Assembly: GCA_015487695.1 (NCBI GenBank)
Contig: WFPF01000126.1
Span: forward strand, 1 to 35,693
Origin: Chitinophagales bacterium
GTDB taxonomy: Bacteria > Bacteroidota > Bacteroidia > Chitinophagales > S012-47
Direction of reading: 5' to 3'
Length of the DNA stretch: 35,693 nucleotides
Shown here in pieces: positions 33,301 through 35,693 of this stretch (positions within the stretch are counted from its first letter, which is position 1; every line of letters begins with the position of its first letter). The notes under the pieces are model-generated. The model saw nothing but the letters and a program-made list of their open reading frames with translations. It was not told where the DNA came from and did no database searches. Position numbers and translations under genes: made by a program.

Positions 33301-34135
33301 GGTCGTGCTTACGGCTATCAGTGATTTTGGCTGTGAAGACACGGCCGTGGCGGTCATATCATTCAAACCCTATGTGCGTGCCTCCATTGCGGGCGATACT
33401 ACGCTTTGCATTGGTGATACAGGCGAATTGACCGCCAGCGGTGGATATTTTTACGAGTGGAGCCCTGCCTCTGCAGGGATTTTCTCACCCTTTGATTCTG
33501 TGACGAAAATTCTTCCGGCCAGCAGCACCACCTATTCGGTCAGGGTTTCGGATGAATGCTACAGCGACTCAGCCAGCATTTCGATCGTTGTAAAGGCATT
33601 GCCGGATTTCAGCATTACTCCGGACACATCCATTTATCTGGGAGAACAGGCCCGGCTTTATATCAAGGCAGCGCCCGATGTGGACAGCTTCATCTGGTTT
33701 CCGGCTTCGATTCTGGCTCCCGGCAGCGACCCGCATGACAGCATCCTCTTTGCCCGGCCCGATTCCTCGACCTATGTTTTTATATTCGTGCGCAACATCG
33801 ATGGCTGCCGGGGTGTGGACTCCTTATACATCACTATCCTCGATGGTTTTGTAGCCATTCCCAATGCATTCTCGCCAAACGGAGACGGGTTGAATGACCA
33901 TTTCTTCCTTATCAGCAGAGGATCGGTGACGGTCAATGTCTTTCAAATCTATAATCGATGGGGCGAACTGGTTTACAGTTATTCGGGACCGGGTGATCAG
34001 AGTAGTGGATGGGATGGCAGCTTTAGGGGAAAAGCCCAGGACCCGGGCAATTATACTTATGTCTATGAAGTGGTTACCGATGATGCCTCAAGGCAGGTCT
34101 ACCGTGGCAAGGGAAGCGTGCAGCTTATTCGTTAA
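30311..34135 (+). CDS. Giant secreted PKD/Ig-repeat protein with type B (CHU_C) T9SS sorting domain
   Basis: A 1274-residue surface or secreted protein. The signal peptide (MRKILSSLILAAFLLIHGNAFA) is followed by a conserved N-terminal domain (AHLVGSEIYYECINDSTYRV) and a DPDGDSLVYELC segment up to about residue 298. Seven PKD domains follow, each with a WDFGDG-like core (YQWDFGDGSPTGSG, WNWTFGDGSSASG), in the order PKD x3, Ig-like 1 (550-625), PKD x2, Ig-like 2 (788-862), PKD x2, Ig-like 3 (1028-1100), and a further Ig-like unit. From residue 1181 (VAIPNAFSPNGDGLNDHF) to the end is the gliding-motility-associated CHU_C domain that directs T9SS export. It is probably an adhesin or gliding-surface component. 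Its stop overlaps the convergent XRE gene by 11 bp. Confidence 0.92.
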   Translation: MRKILSSLILAAFLLIHGNAFAAHLVGSEIYYECINDSTYRVTIKVYRDCKQTTGAQSFDAQITVGIYYGNGSLFRFETVALSEENDVPVNVDYPCVDEPDVCIKQGIYRFTTQIPPSELGYDLVWHRCCRANDIVNIVNAGDVGMSVWAHIPAVEPNQPVCNNSPKFNADPPILICTDQDLEINSSASDPDGDSLVYELCAPFDGANTDPGAPVTNIPDPPPLNPVTFSAPYSATYPLPSSPPMNIDSLGIIRLKPTQAGRYVVGICVKEYRDGKLIATHLRDFHFQVLFCPRLAFVQPLPDTLVLCKPFTVNYQADATNAVSVFWDFGDPTTSNDTSSSFNPSYTYPAPGTYTVTLYALNAQGCGDTAYAKAVIRNAVRPDFDYIKVCPGEPVQFTSTSVSEAGNITRYAWKFGDGDTSDLANPLHQYTSGGSFTVSLEIFTDQGCSERILKLVTFHPRPVPNFNYQKVCLNQAVQFNNQSSISSGSIASYQWDFGDGSPTGSGSNPQHIYSDTGTYIIRMIAISDKGCIDSVSKSLYVKPYPVARVMSDTSTCKDKGIQLTASGGSSYQWMPANTLSQANIPNPIASPKVPTIYTVIVSDDCASDTASIAIGIYPDPVPDFSYVPKCANEPISFNDLSVSGIQSWKWEFPGGSVETSKNPVHTFNDNGPHQVILTVSNQFGCDSSISKEVIPFEVPDVKFQSIKPACLLKEAVFIDETLFARDSAVAWNWTFGDGSSASGDTSSHTYQSTGSFPVTLRVLSDKGCMDSLTKNYIIPKIVIGSASGDTTICVHDRARLQASGGIFYRWLPSASVSNDSIADPWAMPLENTVYTVLISDTCYLDTAYVAVNTYPIPDPFFEFDPACENEAIVFTENSQLSGDTVISWDWDFAGLGSASGNPVAFIFDSIGPFEVTLRVVNNFGCDTTVSRTVSPYPLPLADFAIDSIPCPYDDLPFRNLSSIVSGSIAGYQWDFGDGSTGSGQDPSHVYGVPDTYTVVLTAISDFGCEDTAVAVISFKPYVRASIAGDTTLCIGDTGELTASGGYFYEWSPASAGIFSPFDSVTKILPASSTTYSVRVSDECYSDSASISIVVKALPDFSITPDTSIYLGEQARLYIKAAPDVDSFIWFPASILAPGSDPHDSILFARPDSSTYVFIFVRNIDGCRGVDSLYITILDGFVAIPNAFSPNGDGLNDHFFLISRGSVTVNVFQIYNRWGELVYSYSGPGDQSSGWDGSFRGKAQDPGNYTYVYEVVTDDASRQVYRGKGSVQLIR

Positions 34136-34736
34136 CAGAGTCACTTTTGATAAAGATATCCGAATCTTTACTACGGTCTGAATCTTTGGATTCATAGTAA
34201 CTTTTATATACAGGGTATCTTTTGATAAAAGAAAGCATAGACTCGAGGGAGCGCAACCTTTCCCTCAGGCGTTCAATCTCATTCACAAGTACTTGAATAT
34301 GTTTATCTACATCTTCTGAATCCATAATCTTATGAAATTCCGAAATAGATAATTTTTCCTTTAAAAAAGTTAAGTTTTCATTTAATACCGGGCTTTCCGA
34401 TTCAAGTTTCGTACGATCTTCCGATGTGAGTAGCCGAAAGTCTCTTTTCATATCCGCTTTCAGATTGAATGAATCATCCGTCCTAAACGAGTAATGCTCT
34501 TCTTCGAACTGAATAGTCATGTCTCCCCGATTGCTTAGATCCTCCGCAGTAAGACCATGAATATCCACACCGAAAAGATTTGCGATTTTTCTCAGGGTTT
34601 TGTACGGAGGCATGGAAATGCCCATTTCATAATTGGAAATGGTTGTGCGCTTCACGTCCAATCTTTTTGCAAGATCCTCTTGTGACCATCCGAGCTTCTT
34701 TCTCAGGAAAGCAATATTGGCTCCGAAACGATCCAT
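34125..34736 (-). CDS. XRE family helix-turn-helix regulator with C-terminal coiled coil
   Basis: A 203-residue DNA-binding protein. The HTH_3 domain spans residues about 6-65 (IAFLRKKLGWSQEDLAKRL, then VKRTTISNYEMGISMPPYKTL). The rest is charged and unrecognised, with a coiled coil near VNEIERLRERLRSLESML and an Asp/Ser/Lys-rich tail containing two KDSD repeats. I chose ATG 34736, because relatives begin just before the HTH; the longer frame adds a 24-residue basic-hydrophobic leader with no match. TATATTTA lies 5 nt upstream (34742-34749). It is divergent from the ARPP-1-like gene, and the 134-bp gap carries inverted repeats that are likely its binding sites. The gene is AT-richer than the flanking DNA. 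The coiled coil suggests it works as a dimer or higher multimer. Confidence 0.88.
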   Translation of the reverse strand: MDRFGANIAFLRKKLGWSQEDLAKRLDVKRTTISNYEMGISMPPYKTLRKIANLFGVDIHGLTAEDLSNRGDMTIQFEEEHYSFRTDDSFNLKADMKRDFRLLTSEDRTKLESESPVLNENLTFLKEKLSISEFHKIMDSEDVDKHIQVLVNEIERLRERLRSLESMLSFIKRYPVYKSYYESKDSDRSKDSDIFIKSDSVNE

Positions 34737-34741
34737 ACGGA

Positions 34742-34749
34742 TAAATATA
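34742..34749 (-). promoter_or_regulatory. Candidate -7 element of the XRE gene
   Basis: Read leftward, TATATTTA matches TAnnTTTG at seven of eight positions and lies 5 nt before the chosen ATG, so the message would be nearly leaderless. The half-site at 34759-34763 is just upstream, where a bound regulator could block its own promoter. Confidence 0.4.
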
Positions 34750-34758
34750 CGGAATAAT

Positions 34759-34763
34759 GTCAA
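34759..34763. promoter_or_regulatory. Operator half-site GTCAA
   Basis: GTCAA in the same orientation as the first arm of operator 1 and 18 bp before it, in a TGTCAAgat context. It has no matching TTGAC arm at the proper distance. Read as part of an array, it would place a regulator contact close to the XRE -7 element. Confidence 0.4.
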
Positions 34764-34776
34764 GATAGTTTTAAAT

Positions 34777-34791
34777 GTCAAATATTTTGAC
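34777..34791. promoter_or_regulatory. Operator 1 for the XRE regulator (GTCAA-N5-TTGAC)
   Basis: GTCAAATATTTTGAC is a 15-bp inverted repeat with 6-bp perfect arms (GTCAAA and TTTGAC) around TAT. It covers the TTTTG that would be the -33 element of the rightward ARPP-1-like promoter, so binding should affect that gene directly. No footprint is available; this is inferred from symmetry and position. Confidence 0.65.
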
Positions 34792-34818
34792 TTATATTCG
34801 TTTCGCAATCTACATTTA
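34787..34818 (+). promoter_or_regulatory. Candidate promoter of the ARPP-1-like gene
   Basis: TTG at 34787-34789 and TACATTTA at 34811-34818 are separated by 21 bp. The -7 string matches TAnnTTTG at seven of eight positions. The -33 element lies inside operator 1. The predicted start of transcription leaves a leader of about 45 nt that contains operator 2. Confidence 0.5.
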
Positions 34819-34853
34819 TTTGATATTGTATCATTTAAATGTTTTTTATCACC

Positions 34854-34868
34854 GTCAAAATTATTGAC
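34854..34868. promoter_or_regulatory. Operator 2 for the XRE regulator (GTCAA-N5-TTGAC)
   Basis: GTCAAAATTATTGAC shares 15-bp length, arms GTCAA and TTGAC and an AT-rich centre with operator 1. It ends 2 bp before the ATG of the ARPP-1-like gene. A bound protein here would block elongation rather than initiation; as RNA, the same bases could form a weak hairpin over the start codon. Confidence 0.6.
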
Positions 34869-34870
34869 TT

Positions 34871-35693
34871 ATGCAGACAAAAGAAGCTCTTCTATTTTCA
34901 TCCGTTCAAATCGGTGATCCCAGTCCTTTTGGCAACTACCAAATCTACCCGCTCTTCCTCAACGGAGACTCACACCCCGCTTACACGACCCTTTTATCGC
35001 CCGGCAGCAAAGAAAAAATAAGAATAAGTGAGGAAGAAAATGCCCGGGTAGGTCGTATACAAATCAGCAATCAGGCTGAAGTGCCTGTACTCATTCCCAA
35101 CGGCCAGGCGCTTATCGGAGCCAAGCAAAACAGAACCGCGAACCGCGACTTTCTGATTCAGGCCGGCAGCAGCTCTTTCATTGATGTATCATGTACAGAA
35201 AAAGGGCGCTGGAGCTTTCGTGGTTTTAAGAATTTCATTCCTTCTGATGACCTTGATCCTTTATGGATTAAGAAAGTGAAGATAATCGAGGAGCTAAAAG
35301 GGCTCGGAAAAATCAAAGCAGGAGAATTCCCCTTAAATCATTCTCTAAGTTTACAATCAAGAATATGGGATAATATTAATTATCACAGTAAATCCGGAGG
35401 TGTAGAATCCCGTACCTCCGCACTTCGGGATATTACGTTGAAAAGGGATGAAAATCTACGAAAAAAGAGGATACAAATTCCTGAACTTAAAGCGGATCAG
35501 GAAGGCATCCTGGTCACAAAGCGCGGCAATGTCATAGCTATGGAGTGCCTGAGGGGGCCGGAAAACTATGCCCTCTATCACAAAGCCATTGTCAGAAGTT
35601 TAACCTTCGAAGATTTTCAAATGGACCGTATCAGGGAAGAAAGTCATCCCGATCTGGTTTACGAGTGGCTCGATTCGTTGAACGAAATGACAC
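34871..35693 (+). CDS. ARPP-1 domain-like protein, 3' end cut by the window edge
   Basis: The frame is open from ATG 34871 to the window end, 274 codons seen. The first 110 residues match what I know as the ARPP-1 domain (ARG and Rhodanese-Phosphatase-superfamily-associated protein 1). Features include FGNYQIYPLFLNGDS, the core VPVLIPNGQALIGAKQNRTA with its invariant GAKQNR, and FIDVSCTEKGRWSF. The biochemical role of the domain is not established. The rest is less conserved, but ILVTKRGNVIAMECLRGPENY resembles a second half of the same family. There is no signal peptide, so it is probably cytoplasmic. It is divergent from the XRE regulator, with two operators between them, and the local DNA is AT-rich. 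Family assignment is from memory of the motif; function is unknown. Confidence 0.7.
   Translation, partial: MQTKEALLFSSVQIGDPSPFGNYQIYPLFLNGDSHPAYTTLLSPGSKEKIRISEEENARVGRIQISNQAEVPVLIPNGQALIGAKQNRTANRDFLIQAGSSSFIDVSCTEKGRWSFRGFKNFIPSDDLDPLWIKKVKIIEELKGLGKIKAGEFPLNHSLSLQSRIWDNINYHSKSGGVESRTSALRDITLKRDENLRKKRIQIPELKADQEGILVTKRGNVIAMECLRGPENYALYHKAIVRSLTFEDFQMDRIREESHPDLVYEWLDSLNEMT

Overview
The window looks like an ordinary chromosomal stretch of a Bacteroidota bacterium. The evidence is type IX secretion (T9SS) C-terminal sorting domains on four large exported proteins, many signal peptides and Bacteroidota-style lipoproteins, weak or absent Shine-Dalgarno sequences, and several perfect matches to the Bacteroidota -7 promoter element TAnnTTTG. 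I cannot assign a genus from sequence alone; a Saprospiria-like lineage is a guess. No phage, plasmid or transposase gene and no CRISPR array was seen.

Layout. Positions 1-4021: the end of an unrecognised gene, then a leftward lipoprotein-subtilase pair and a rightward NlpC/P60 endopeptidase. Positions 4022-12404: a secreted protein with a tail-fibre-type S74 chaperone domain, the NAD(P)HX repair enzyme Nnr, an Asp-box (BNR) T9SS protein, an EEP-family phosphodiesterase/nuclease overlapping an isoaspartyl peptidase/asparaginase, and a SAM methyltransferase. Positions 12401-19019 run leftward: a hot-dog thioesterase; a coupled operon of PIG-L deacetylase, an unlisted 49-residue membrane protein and a sodium/solute symporter; and a seven-repeat propeller-like T9SS protein. 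Positions 19020-19847: a gene-poor gap holding three related hairpins, ending at a tRNA-Leu(CAA) with its terminator. Positions 19920-24069: rseP and dxr, then a GH3-family protein. Positions 24145-30220 run rightward: an NSS transporter, an exported DUF255 lipoprotein, adenine deaminase and a zinc-less sirtuin. Positions 30311-34135: a 1274-residue PKD/Ig-repeat adhesin-like protein with a type B (CHU_C) T9SS domain.

The right end (about 34125-35693) differs from the rest. It is visibly AT-richer and holds a divergent pair: an XRE-family regulator and the start of an ARPP-1-like gene that runs off the window. Two 15-bp sites of form GTCAA-N5-TTGAC plus a half-site lie between them, one across the predicted -33 element and one 2 bp before the ATG. 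This self-contained regulator-operator-target unit is the best candidate here for an under-described system.

Two window-wide patterns stand out. Three genes (GH3, DUF255, PKD protein) have a -7 element exactly 4 nt before the ATG, which predicts leaderless mRNAs. All five convergent gene pairs meet within 26 bp, four of them touching or overlapping, so little room is left for ordinary terminators.
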